From: Cytophagaceae bacterium
GTDB lineage: Bacteria; Bacteroidota; Bacteroidia; Cytophagales; Spirosomataceae
DNA: 57,650 nucleotides
NCBI GenBank assembly: GCA_024642485.1
Contig: JAHEAY010000006.1
Span: 1 to 57,650 of the forward strand
Direction of reading: 5' to 3'
Position 1 is the first letter of the stretch, and every line of letters begins with the position of its first letter. The notes beneath the pieces were generated by a model that was not told where the DNA came from, did no database searches, and saw nothing but the letters and a program-made list of their open reading frames with translations. Below, piece after piece: positions 37,663 through 47,542 of the stretch. Made by a program: the position numbers and the translations under genes.

Positions 37663-39096
37663 ATGGGAAATAATTCACGGAGAGACTTTCTTAAAAAAGC
37701 TGGATTAGCTGCAGGAAGCTTTTACATTGTACCGCGGCATGTATTAGGTAAGGGTTTTACGGCTCCTTCCGACAAATTAAACATCATGGGTATTGGTGCT
37801 GGTGGAAAAGGCCAGAGTGATATCATGAATTCATTCAATAAAGGCAAAGAGAACATCGTTGCTCTTGTCGATGTAGATGATCGTCGCGCGGTTCAGTCGC
37901 GTAAAGATTTTCCCAAAGCGAATTATTATCGGGATTTCCGTAAAGCTTTGGAAGCTGAAGGAGATAATGTAGATGCGGTGATTGTATCAACTCCCGACCA
38001 TACACATACAACGATTGCCATGGAAGCCATGCGTCGCAAAAAACACGTGTATGTTCAAAAGCCATTGACGCATGACATTTATGAGGCGCGTATGATGACT
38101 GAAAAGGCACGTGAGATGAAAGTGGTGACTCAAATGGGTAACCAAGGATCTTCAGGTGATGGCGTTCGTCAAATGGTTGAATGGTTTGATGGTGGAGTAA
38201 TTGGTAAAGTATCTGAAGTATTGGTTTGGACGAATCGTCCAGTTTGGCCACAAGGAATTTCGTATCCAGCTGCGGGACATCCCGTACCGGCTGAATTGGA
38301 TTGGGATTTATGGTTAGGACCTTCAAAATATCGTGAGTTTAACCCTGCTTTCGTTCCCTTCAAATGGAGAGGCTGGTGGGATTATGGTACAGGTGCATTA
38401 GGTGACATGGGTTGCCACTTATTAGATCCTCCATTTAAAGTATTGGGTATCCGTGATGCCTTAAACGTAGAATGTTCAGTAGGTTCTGTATTCTTAAATG
38501 ACTGGGTTCCTGAGTGGATTCCAGAAGGATGCCCTCCATCATCAATGGTAACGTTAAATTACGGACCATCTGCAAAGAATAAATCGAATGTAAAATTAAC
38601 TTGGTTTGATGGTGGCCTTCGTGCACCACATCCTGCAGGTATTCCAGCAACTGAAATCATCGGAGATCCAGATGGAACGAATGGTGTTATCTTGATTGGA
38701 ACAAAAGGTATCATGACTTGTGGAACTTATGGTATGTATCCAAAAGTATTCAAGAACGGTAAACGTGTAGATGAAGCGGATCTACCAAAAGCATCTCTTC
38801 CACGTGTTGATGGTGGTGCAGGTGGGCATAATACCCAATGGGTAGAAGCTTGTAAAGCGGGTTACGGAAATATGGAAGTAAGTTCTCCTTTCGATTATGC
38901 AGGTCCATTTACGGAATCTGTGTTGATGGGTAACTTGGCTATCCGTTCGTACATGTTGCGTGAAGGTGAAGGCCGGAATGCGAAGTACATTGGACGCCAA
39001 CAACTCGAGTGGGATGCGGCGAATATGCGCATTACCAATTTCGAAGCAGCGAATCAATTCGTGAAGCGCGAATACCGTGCGGGTTGGACCATGTAA
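37663..39096 (+). CDS. Gfo/Idh/MocA family oxidoreductase with Tat signal
   Basis: NNSRRDFLKKAGLAAG Tat motif; IMGIGAGGKGQSDI; VIVSTPDHTHTTIAMEAMRRKKHVYVQKPLTHDIYEARMMTEKA. Confidence 0.95.
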   Translation: MGNNSRRDFLKKAGLAAGSFYIVPRHVLGKGFTAPSDKLNIMGIGAGGKGQSDIMNSFNKGKENIVALVDVDDRRAVQSRKDFPKANYYRDFRKALEAEGDNVDAVIVSTPDHTHTTIAMEAMRRKKHVYVQKPLTHDIYEARMMTEKAREMKVVTQMGNQGSSGDGVRQMVEWFDGGVIGKVSEVLVWTNRPVWPQGISYPAAGHPVPAELDWDLWLGPSKYREFNPAFVPFKWRGWWDYGTGALGDMGCHLLDPPFKVLGIRDALNVECSVGSVFLNDWVPEWIPEGCPPSSMVTLNYGPSAKNKSNVKLTWFDGGLRAPHPAGIPATEIIGDPDGTNGVILIGTKGIMTCGTYGMYPKVFKNGKRVDEADLPKASLPRVDGGAGGHNTQWVEACKAGYGNMEVSSPFDYAGPFTESVLMGNLAIRSYMLREGEGRNAKYIGRQQLEWDAANMRITNFEAANQFVKREYRAGWTM

Positions 39097-39120
39097 TAAG
39101 TTATTACTTGATTAATTGAA

Positions 39121-39150
39121 AAGACGGGGGTTCTCTCCCGTCTTTTTTTT
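39121..39150 (+). terminator. Rho-independent terminator
   Basis: AAGACGGG-ggttctct-CCCGTCTTTTTTTT. Confidence 0.9.
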
Positions 39151-39171
39151 ATTTTTGTGAAAAGATTTATT

Positions 39172-39693
39172 ATGCTCCCTTCGTTTCATTCCTCCCTTCA
39201 GGCCTCCGATGTTTTCACGCAAGTGAACGCTTTTATCCAACAGGAGGGATATGAAATTGCTTCACATGATTTTGACCGACCGTGGGGAGGGTTTTTTGTT
39301 TTGCAAGAAGATCAAGCTGCTAAGTTTGCTAGTCAGTTTTTCCCATCAGTTGATTTCGATTCCATTCAAATTACCCAAAAGCTGAGTCCGAAGTTTTTAG
39401 TGGTTGCCCCTAATAAGCGTTTATCTTGGCAGTATCATTTCCGCCGTGCCGAATTATGGTCTGTGACCTCCGGCCCTGTAGGCGTTGCGATTTCCGAAAC
39501 CGATGAACAAACCTTACCTGGCACCTATCAGGTCGATGATATCATCACATTGCCGATAGGTACCCGCCATCGCTTAGTGGGTTTAGACCAATGGGGTGTT
39601 GTGGCAGAAATCTGGCAACACACGGATGTTGCGAATCTGTCTGACGAATCTGATATCGTCAGATTACAAGACGACTTTGGCCGTTCGTCGTAA
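39172..39693 (+). CDS. Cupin protein, mannose-6-phosphate isomerase type II-like
   Basis: RPWGGFFVL ... VVAPNKRLSWQYHFRRAELWSVTSGPVGVAI ... LPIGTRHRL. Confidence 0.75.
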   Translation: MLPSFHSSLQASDVFTQVNAFIQQEGYEIASHDFDRPWGGFFVLQEDQAAKFASQFFPSVDFDSIQITQKLSPKFLVVAPNKRLSWQYHFRRAELWSVTSGPVGVAISETDEQTLPGTYQVDDIITLPIGTRHRLVGLDQWGVVAEIWQHTDVANLSDESDIVRLQDDFGRSS

Positions 39694-39788
39694 TTTTCCG
39701 CCACTCATCTAAAAATAGTACAAGAAAACTTTGTAGTCTTCGAAAGTTTCCATAGTTTTGCTTCCCGATTAATTAAGGGGTCAGGCAA

Positions 39789-40394
39789 ATGAAATCGCGT
39801 ATTCTAGAAAAAGGAACTGAATTATTCTTCCGCTACGGTGTAAAGACTGTAACGATGGATGCTATTGCAGCCGAATTAGGGATTTCGAAAAAAACGATTT
39901 ATCAACATTTCCCTGATAAAGAATCCATGGTTTTTGAAGTCGTTCAGGTCTTCATTGAAAAAGATCTAGTGAAGTGGAAGGAACTTGATCGATTGTATTC
40001 CAATGTGATCGAGAAGATGTTTAAGTCGTTCGAAATGACGAAGGATTTATTGTTAACCATGAATCCGCGTTTACTTTTCGAAATACAAAAATACTTCCCG
40101 AAGGCCTTCCAACTATTTAAAGCGCATGGAGAAAATTGTATCCATGAAAATCTCATCGCAGATTTTAAGAAGGGTGCCCAATTTGGCTATTTTCGAAATG
40201 ATATCGATTTTGAATTACTTGCGCGCCTGCGCATGGCAGAAGTTGATCTCGCTTTCAACCCTGATTTTTACCCAAGCAACAAACTCTCCTTATACGAAAC
40301 GCAAATGGCTCTGATGGATATTTTCCTCCGAGGCATTTTAACGGAAAAAGGATTAACACTTTATACATCTTACCAAAACAATTTAAAATCATGA
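39789..40394 (+). CDS. TetR/AcrR family transcriptional regulator
   Basis: RILEKGTELFFRYGVKTVTMDAIAAELGISKKTIYQHFPDKESMVFEV. Confidence 0.94.
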   Translation: MKSRILEKGTELFFRYGVKTVTMDAIAAELGISKKTIYQHFPDKESMVFEVVQVFIEKDLVKWKELDRLYSNVIEKMFKSFEMTKDLLLTMNPRLLFEIQKYFPKAFQLFKAHGENCIHENLIADFKKGAQFGYFRNDIDFELLARLRMAEVDLAFNPDFYPSNKLSLYETQMALMDIFLRGILTEKGLTLYTSYQNNLKS

Positions 40395-41734
40395 TCCGCC
40401 TAAGAAAAATTTATGCCGGTCTATTTTTACTTTGCTCCGTGTCAGCAAATGCCCAATCATTCAGCTTAAAAGACGCTGTGGATTATGCCATTGTACATCA
40501 CGTTCAAGTGAAAAATAGCCAGATCGACTTGCAAAACGCAGGTGCGAAAATCAATGAAATTAAGGCTATGGGCCTTCCGCAGGTGAATGCTTCGCTGGCA
40601 TTAACGAACAACGTAATCATGCAACGTATGTTTATCCCTGCAAAAATCTTTAATCCAGCTGCTGCCGAAGGAGAGTTAATCGCTGCTAAATTCGGTGTGG
40701 AAAATTCAGGTTTTTCAAGTGTAGGCATCAACCAATTGGTTTTTGATGGCAGCTATTTATTAGGCTTAAAAGCATCTCAAGTGTACAAGGACCTTTCCGT
40801 AAAAACCTTGACGCAAAGCAAACAACAAGTAGCAGAAAACGTAACCAAAGCCTATTATGGTATTTTGGTGAACGAAAAACGCTTATCAATTTTGCAAGCG
40901 AACGTGGGCCGATTGGATACCTTGTTGAAAGAATCCAAAGCGCTTAATGCACAAGGTTTCGTCGAGAAAATCGATGTGCAACGTTTAGAAGTTCAAGCGA
41001 ACAATTTGCGTACGGAATTGGAAAATGTCTATCGTCTACAAGAATTGAGCTACTCCTTATTGAAGTTCCAAATGGGTTATCCGATGGAAACACCTATTCG
41101 TTTAGCTGAAACCTTAGAGCAAATCGAATTGAGCCATCGCTTATTGGAAGATCAAGATTTGCCTTTCAACTACGGCAATCGCATCGAGTATTCGATTCTA
41201 AAAACACAAGAAAATTTGGCTGAGCTAGATTTGAAAAGCATCAAGGCTGGTTATTTACCGCGTGTGTTATTGGCAGGTAATTATGGATACAATGCTGGGG
41301 CAAATGCGCTTGGTGATTTGTTCAGCAAACAATGGTTCGATAATGCGGCAATCACCTTGTCGATCCAAATCCCAATTTTCGATGGATTTTCGAAGAAATA
41401 CAAGGCAGTACAATCAGCGAACAATCTTCAAAAAGTACGCCAAAGCTATGATTTGTTGAAATCATCAATCGATTTACAACGTAGTCAATCCATCATTTCT
41501 TTGAAGAATGCTTTAGAGTCTTTGAAAGAACAAAAAGCAAATCTTGACCTTGCCAACGAAATTTCCCGCGTAACGCGTGTGAAATACACACAAGGGGTAG
41601 GTTCGAATTTGGAAGTTCTGAACGCAGAAACTTCTATCAAGGAATCTCAAGGAAATTACTTTACCGCACTTTACAATGCCTTAATCGCAAAAGTAGAGCT
41701 CGCAAAATCTAACGGAACATTATACTCAGAATAA
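40391..41734 (+). CDS. TolC family outer membrane efflux protein
   Basis: SLKDAVDYAIVHHVQVKNSQIDLQNAGAKINEIKAMGLPQVNASLALTNN; ATGA overlap with tetR. Confidence 0.94.
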   Translation: MIRLRKIYAGLFLLCSVSANAQSFSLKDAVDYAIVHHVQVKNSQIDLQNAGAKINEIKAMGLPQVNASLALTNNVIMQRMFIPAKIFNPAAAEGELIAAKFGVENSGFSSVGINQLVFDGSYLLGLKASQVYKDLSVKTLTQSKQQVAENVTKAYYGILVNEKRLSILQANVGRLDTLLKESKALNAQGFVEKIDVQRLEVQANNLRTELENVYRLQELSYSLLKFQMGYPMETPIRLAETLEQIELSHRLLEDQDLPFNYGNRIEYSILKTQENLAELDLKSIKAGYLPRVLLAGNYGYNAGANALGDLFSKQWFDNAAITLSIQIPIFDGFSKKYKAVQSANNLQKVRQSYDLLKSSIDLQRSQSIISLKNALESLKEQKANLDLANEISRVTRVKYTQGVGSNLEVLNAETSIKESQGNYFTALYNALIAKVELAKSNGTLYSE

Positions 41735-41741
41735 TACGAAC

Positions 41742-42854
41742 ATGAAAAAAATTACGATCATCCTAAGCGCCATTGTCTTATTCGCGGCATGCAATAAGTC
41801 GGCAGATAAGAAAACAGAATTGGCCAACTTAAAAGCAGAGGCCAAAGAAATTAATGCGAAAATCGCTTCCTTGGAAAAGGAATTAGGTGCAGGTAAAGAA
41901 TCGGCATCATCGAAAGTAATTGCGGTTACAGTTACTCCAATCGCACCCGTTGCCTTCAAACATTTTGTAGAAGCACAAGGAAATGTAGTTGCAGAAAACA
42001 CGGTATTGGTTAGTCCGCAAACAGGTGGAATGATTGTTTCCTTGCCGGTTGTGGCGGGCCAACAAGTTTCCAAAGGACAATTGATTGCAACCTTGGATAA
42101 TAGCATCTTGAAGGAATCCATGGAAGAGGTGAAACACCAATTGGAATTAGCGAAGACGTTGTTTGATAAGCAGAAGACGCTTTGGGACCAACAAATTGGT
42201 ACTGAGGTACAATACTTAAGTGCGAAATCGAACAAGGAATCATTAGAGAAGCGTTTGGTTACTTTACGTGCGCAATTGGGATTGTCACGCGTAGTGGCTC
42301 CTATCTCAGGAACGATTGAAATCGTGCGTCAAAAAGCAGGTGAAATGGCATCACCAGGAATGCCAATCGTTCAAATTGTCAACCTTGGCAACTTGAAAAT
42401 TTCTGCGAAAATTGCGGATGCTTATGTAGGTTCTGTGAAGCAAGGAGATCCGATCAACATCAAATTCCCAGATATCAACAAGGAAATTACGGCACGTATT
42501 TCTTTGGTTTCAAAAATGGTGAACCCATTGACACGTACGTTTGATATCGAGGCACGCATTCCTAATGCTGGAGGTGATTTGAAGCCGAATCAATTAGCGG
42601 TGATCAACATCAATGATTTGTCTAAGGCAAATGCGTTGGTTTTGGATGAAAACATCATTCAAAAAACAGAAAAAGGTAATTTGGTCTATGTAGCAGTTGA
42701 AGAAAATGGCAAAAAAGTAGCTAAGGCACGTGTCGTAACCATCGGTTTGTCATACAATGGACAAGCAGAAATTGCTACAGGTTTACAAGCTGGAGACCTA
42801 GTTATCACACAAGGCTACCAAGATTTAGTAGACGGTCAAGTAATTTCATTCTAA
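41742..42854 (+). CDS. Efflux RND transporter periplasmic adaptor subunit
   Basis: Lipobox VLFAACNKS; VSPQTGGMIVSLPVVAGQQVSKGQLIATLDN; RVVAPISGTIEIVRQKAGEMASPGMPIVQI. Confidence 0.95.
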   Translation: MKKITIILSAIVLFAACNKSADKKTELANLKAEAKEINAKIASLEKELGAGKESASSKVIAVTVTPIAPVAFKHFVEAQGNVVAENTVLVSPQTGGMIVSLPVVAGQQVSKGQLIATLDNSILKESMEEVKHQLELAKTLFDKQKTLWDQQIGTEVQYLSAKSNKESLEKRLVTLRAQLGLSRVVAPISGTIEIVRQKAGEMASPGMPIVQIVNLGNLKISAKIADAYVGSVKQGDPINIKFPDINKEITARISLVSKMVNPLTRTFDIEARIPNAGGDLKPNQLAVININDLSKANALVLDENIIQKTEKGNLVYVAVEENGKKVAKARVVTIGLSYNGQAEIATGLQAGDLVITQGYQDLVDGQVISF

Positions 42855-42861
42855 GTCAAGT

Positions 42862-45800
42862 ATGGAAAAGAATTTAAAAAACGAGCAACTGCCCGAGGGG
42901 AAAGGCTTTATTTATAACATGGTCGGCTGGTTAGGCCAAAACCGTACCACTGTTTATATTTTTACATTTATCATTTTTGTTGCGGGATTGGGTATTTACT
43001 CACGCCTTCCGAAAGAGCAGTTTCCGGATATTGTTGTTCCGCAAATGGTTGTTCAAACGGTTTATGCAGGAACGACTCCTGCGGATATTGAGAATACGAT
43101 CAACAAACCGATCGAAAAGCAATTGAAGTCGGTAACCGGCATTAAAAGTGTGAAATCCAATGCATTGCAGGATTTATCCGTGATTATTGTGGAATTCAAT
43201 ACGGATGTATCTGTTCCCGTTGCCAAACAACGTGTGCAAGATGCCGTGGACAAAGCGAGTAATGACTTACCAAAAGATTTAACACGCGATCCTGCAGTAG
43301 CAGAGGTGAATTTCTCGGAGTTCCCTATTATGAATATCAACATCGCTGGGGATTATCCATTAGATAAGTTGAAGAAATACGCGGAAGATTTACAAGACGA
43401 GATTGAGGGTATGCCTGAAATCACGCGTGTGGATATTATTGGAGCCTTGAAGCGTGAAATTCAGGTGAATTTGGATCTTTATAAGATGCAGAGTTATGGC
43501 TTGACTTTCTATGATATTCAACAGGCTGTGCAAGGTGAAAACGTGAACATTTCTGGGGGCGATTTGGATGTGAATGGTGTTCGTCGTTCTTTGCGTGTTG
43601 TGGGTGAGTTTAAGTCGGTGGATCAATTGGCCAACTTGATGGTCGGTTCTTCGACGGGCGCTCGCGTACGATTGAAAGATGTGGCGGATGTTCGTGATGG
43701 ATTTGAGGAGAAGCAAGATTTTGCTCGCTTGGACAATAAATCGGTTATTACCTTAAACGTAATCAAGCGTAGTGGTGCGAATTTAATTAATGCGGCGGAT
43801 CGTATTGAAAAGACGATTGAAGAATACCGCGAGAATCGTTTCCCAGCAGGTTTGGTTGTTTCCGTAACAGCTGACCAGTCGGAGCGTACGCGTGGTGATC
43901 TTGCCGATTTGATTAATACGGTAATCCTTGGATTCATTTTCGTGGTAGTCGTATTGATGTTCTTCATGGGTGTGCGCGATGCGGCATTTGTGGGGCTTTC
44001 TGTTCCTTTATCGGCCTTGTTGACCTTCTTGTTCATGCCAGGCTTAGACTTTACCTTGAATACCATCGTATTGTTTGCGTTCTTGTTGGGCTTAGGAATT
44101 GTAGTGGATGATGCGATTGTGGTGATTGAAAATGCTCACCGTTTGTTCAATAATTTCAAGAAATTAACGATCACTGAAGCGGTTAAATTAGCGGCATCTG
44201 AAGTATTTGTTCCGGTATTAACGGGAACGCTGACGACGATTTCACCCTTCTTGCCTTTGTTATTCTGGCCGGGTATTGTGGGTGAGTTCATGAAATTCTT
44301 GCCGATTACCTTGATCATTACCTTGTTTGCTTCCTTGTTCGTGGCTTATGTGATGAATCCGGTATTCGCGGTTTCGTTCATGAAACGTCATGATGAAGAA
44401 GTGAATGATGTGAAGGAACCTAAATTTGACGATATCCGTCGGACGGTATTTATCCTTTTAAGTTTAACCATCTTCGGATACGTGATTGGCTTGGGTTTAG
44501 GACATTTTGGCTTTGGTAACTTTGGTCTTTTGGCCTTGGTATTGTACGTGTTTAATCACTTTATTGTGACGCCAAAATGGGTTGTTCCTTTCCAAGAGGA
44601 AACTTTGCCTGCATTTAAAAATGCTTACCGCCGTGTAATTTCGTGGGTATTGGAAGGCAAACGTTCGGTTTATGCGACTGTTGCAGCATTTGGTTTATTG
44701 GTAGCTACCATTGTATTGATGGGCATCGTGAAGCCAAAGGTTATTTTCTTCCCAGCATCTGATCCGGATTACATTTACATCTATTCGAAAATGCCAATTG
44801 GGACAGATTCCAAAGTGACTGATTCTGTGACGAAGGTGGTTGAGGCGCGTGTATTTGCATTTATCAAGAAAGAAAATGCGGGCAAAGCGGTTAATTCAGT
44901 TATTTCCAATGTAGGTAAAAATGCAGGAGATCCGATGAATCCAGATCGTGGCGCGACACCACACAAGAGTAAGGTGACGATTGCATTTGGGCCAAAACAA
45001 GAGCGTGGCGATGTTTCATCAGCGGCTATGTTGGAGAAATTGCAAAAAGAGTTTTTTGAACACCCAATTCCAAGTGTGGAGATGGCCATTGAGCGGGAGG
45101 CTAAAGGGCCGCCAACCGGCAAGCCGATTTCAATCGAAATTGCTGGGGATGATTTCGCCGTGCTACAAGATTTAGAACAAAAAGTTCGGAAGGTTATTCA
45201 AAAGTCGGGAATCCAAGGAATTCAAGAGTTGAAATCGGATTTAGTTACGAATAAACCGGAAATCATTATTGATGTAAATCGTGAAAAGGCAAGTCGGGAA
45301 GGGATTTCATCAGCACAAGTTGCGATGGCTGTTCGTACGGGATTGTTTGGTGCGGAGATCTCGAAGTTCCGTGATATCAAGGATGAATATCCTATTCAAT
45401 TGCGTTTGAAAGGGGATTCTCGTAATCAAATTGAGAAATTATTGTCGATGAACATTACGTATCGTGACATGAATATGGGCGGTGCATTGCGTCAAGTTCC
45501 TCTGAATGCGATTGCGGATATTCGTTATGCAACCTCGTTTAGTCAGATCAATCGTAAAAATCAGGAGCGTGTGGTGACCTTGGGATCTGATGTGGTTCAG
45601 GGTTATAATGCGAATGAGATTGTAGGCGAATTGGAATCTTTGTTTGAAACGATGGAGATGCCACAAGGTTATAAAATTCGTATGGGTGGTGAGCAAGAGC
45701 AACAAAAAGAGTCGGGCGAATTCTTGGGAATGGCCTTTATGGCAGCCTTGGTGTTGATCTACTTGATTTTGGCGACGCAATTTAATTCGGCGGTGAAACC

Positions 45801-46290
45801 ATTCATTATATTCGCGACTATTTTGTTATCCTTGATTGGTGTATTCTTAGGCTTTATGGCCTTTGGAATGACATTCTCGGTGATTATGTCGGGCGTGGGG
45901 ATTATTGCCTTGGCAGGTATCGTGGTGAAAAACGGTATTTTGTTGATCGAGTTCATTGAGGAGCTACGTTTCAAACGTGGTTATGACTTGAAAGAAGCGA
46001 TCATTGAAGGTGGTGGAATTCGTTTGACGCCGGTATTATTGACAGCTTCGGCTGCGGTATTAGGTTTGATTCCATTGGCAGTAGGCTTGAGCATTGACTT
46101 CGTGTCGATGTTTACGGAGTTGAATCCACATATTTTCTTTGGATCGGAATCTGCGGATTTCTGGGGGATTTTGGCTTGGACGATCATTTTCGGATTGACG
46201 TTCTCGACAGTCTTGACCCTAGTGATTGTTCCGTGTATGTATTACATCTCGGAGCGCATTAAGCAGAAGTTCTTTCCAAATCGTGCTTAA
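42862..46290 (+). CDS. Efflux RND transporter permease (AcrB/HAE1 type)
   Basis: 1142 aa; AGTTPADIENTINKPIEKQLKSVTGIKSVKS; LGLGIVVDDAIVVIENAHRLF; GGIRLTPVLLTASAAVLGLIPLA. Confidence 0.96.
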   Translation: MEKNLKNEQLPEGKGFIYNMVGWLGQNRTTVYIFTFIIFVAGLGIYSRLPKEQFPDIVVPQMVVQTVYAGTTPADIENTINKPIEKQLKSVTGIKSVKSNALQDLSVIIVEFNTDVSVPVAKQRVQDAVDKASNDLPKDLTRDPAVAEVNFSEFPIMNINIAGDYPLDKLKKYAEDLQDEIEGMPEITRVDIIGALKREIQVNLDLYKMQSYGLTFYDIQQAVQGENVNISGGDLDVNGVRRSLRVVGEFKSVDQLANLMVGSSTGARVRLKDVADVRDGFEEKQDFARLDNKSVITLNVIKRSGANLINAADRIEKTIEEYRENRFPAGLVVSVTADQSERTRGDLADLINTVILGFIFVVVVLMFFMGVRDAAFVGLSVPLSALLTFLFMPGLDFTLNTIVLFAFLLGLGIVVDDAIVVIENAHRLFNNFKKLTITEAVKLAASEVFVPVLTGTLTTISPFLPLLFWPGIVGEFMKFLPITLIITLFASLFVAYVMNPVFAVSFMKRHDEEVNDVKEPKFDDIRRTVFILLSLTIFGYVIGLGLGHFGFGNFGLLALVLYVFNHFIVTPKWVVPFQEETLPAFKNAYRRVISWVLEGKRSVYATVAAFGLLVATIVLMGIVKPKVIFFPASDPDYIYIYSKMPIGTDSKVTDSVTKVVEARVFAFIKKENAGKAVNSVISNVGKNAGDPMNPDRGATPHKSKVTIAFGPKQERGDVSSAAMLEKLQKEFFEHPIPSVEMAIEREAKGPPTGKPISIEIAGDDFAVLQDLEQKVRKVIQKSGIQGIQELKSDLVTNKPEIIIDVNREKASREGISSAQVAMAVRTGLFGAEISKFRDIKDEYPIQLRLKGDSRNQIEKLLSMNITYRDMNMGGALRQVPLNAIADIRYATSFSQINRKNQERVVTLGSDVVQGYNANEIVGELESLFETMEMPQGYKIRMGGEQEQQKESGEFLGMAFMAALVLIYLILATQFNSAVKPFIIFATILLSLIGVFLGFMAFGMTFSVIMSGVGIIALAGIVVKNGILLIEFIEELRFKRGYDLKEAIIEGGGIRLTPVLLTASAAVLGLIPLAVGLSIDFVSMFTELNPHIFFGSESADFWGILAWTIIFGLTFSTVLTLVIVPCMYYISERIKQKFFPNRA

Positions 46291-46312
46291 ATAATTTGGT
46301 GGTTCAAAATGT

Positions 46313-46344
46313 AAAAACCCTCGAACAATGTTCGGGGGTTTTTT
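46313..46344 (+). terminator. Rho-independent terminator of the RND operon
   Basis: AAAAACCCTCGAACAATGTTCGGGGGTTTTTT. Confidence 0.88.
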
Positions 46345-46355
46345 GTTTCAAGGCC

Positions 46356-46571
46356 TTAATTCTTGGAGGCATTTACAGCAAAATAGATGATCATTCCCCA
46401 ACATGGTAGGAACAAGACGAGTAGGATCCAATTAATTTTTTGAACATAGGAAAAGGTACTCGTTTGCAAAATCTGCCTGATAGCCCGCGCGACGATGAAG
46501 AAATATAAGAAAATTATTGCCCCAACAATTATTCTAAATAATTGAGCGGATTCGGGTGAAATTAGATTCAT
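46356..46571 (-). CDS. Small two-TM protein, PLDc_N-like
   Basis: VQKINWILLVLFLPCWGMIIYFAV, typical PLDc_N WillvlflPxiGxiiYf. Confidence 0.65.
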   Translation of the reverse strand: MNLISPESAQLFRIIVGAIIFLYFFIVARAIRQILQTSTFSYVQKINWILLVLFLPCWGMIIYFAVNASKN

Positions 46572-46573
46572 GA

Positions 46574-47347
46574 TTAGCTAGCTATATTGCATTTGAAGGT
46601 TGAAATCGTAACACATCCTAAGGATTCAAAGAAACAAGAAGTACTAGTGCCAAGTAATGTACATTCATATTTTTTTATTTCATCAACAGAACCACCTCTA
46701 GCCGAGAGCTCATCATCAATAGATTGCTCCCTTGTAAATCCCCAACCAATCGTAAATGAATAGATTGATTTACCAATTGGGGATTCATTCTCACTACGTA
46801 TGCTTGAACCATTTACAAGGTATGGATTAGATACGCGAAATTCATCATAGTAGTTTAATAAAATTATTGCCACCAAACGCTGCCGACTTGTCATGTCTAA
46901 CTTCTTTTGAAGGTTAAATGAAACATTATTTAATTTCATAATGAATGAGTTTGTTGCATTATCTACGGAAAGACTTGCAGTTACTCCCCAATCCTTGAAA
47001 TAGGTATTGAGAGTATAACTTAGTGCAGTTATTTTTTTAAAAACTATTTTTGAATTATTTAAGTTGATAAACTCTCCGTTTATGATGTTGTTTTTCCCCA
47101 AAACGACCAATGTCATTTCATCAGGCTGGCTTTGTCGACTTTTCGTATATTTATTAACTCCTAATAAATAACTAATCTTAGAGATATCGGTTTTTACAGA
47201 GTCAAAAGAGACTTCTTCTGATTTGATTTCTATTCCTACATCAGAGGATTCTAAAGCATTTTTGTTAACACATCCTTGATTGAATATTAATCCAATAATT
47301 AATGAAAAAAAGATGATTGTTTTGTGTGTAGTTAGGTATGTTTTCAT
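46574..47347 (-). CDS. Hypothetical lipoprotein, AT-rich gene
   Basis: MKTYLTTHKTIIFFSLIIGLIFNQGCVNKN lipobox; C-terminal Cys-containing tail YECTLLGTSTSCFFESLGCVTISTFKCNIAS; no family recognised. Confidence 0.75.
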   Translation of the reverse strand: MKTYLTTHKTIIFFSLIIGLIFNQGCVNKNALESSDVGIEIKSEEVSFDSVKTDISKISYLLGVNKYTKSRQSQPDEMTLVVLGKNNIINGEFINLNNSKIVFKKITALSYTLNTYFKDWGVTASLSVDNATNSFIMKLNNVSFNLQKKLDMTSRQRLVAIILLNYYDEFRVSNPYLVNGSSIRSENESPIGKSIYSFTIGWGFTREQSIDDELSARGGSVDEIKKYECTLLGTSTSCFFESLGCVTISTFKCNIAS

Positions 47348-47365
47348 GATAAATAAATAATAATT

Positions 47366-47398
47366 TCCCTACTCTTGATTGGTTTTTCGGGGGCCTCC
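47366..47398 (-). promoter_or_regulatory. Conserved upstream element, copy A
   Basis: Sense: GGAGGCCCCCGAAAAACCAATCAAGAGTAGGGA, 18 nt upstream of the ATG at 47347; near-identical to 57058-57089. Confidence 0.6.
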
Positions 47399-47542
47399 AT
47401 TACTTGTTTTTTTAGGTTAGGTTATGATTTGAATGGAAAGCTAACATTAAAGAGGTTGATTTGTTATTCTATTTTCGACTAATTAAAAAAAGATTGTATT
47501 TCAACGAATGAAAACTTAATTTACCCCCTCAAAATCAACAAC

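Noticed and set aside
39789-46290. TetR-TolC-MFP-RND operon as a novel export system
   Set aside because: Standard architecture with conserved motifs in every component; nothing unusual seen.
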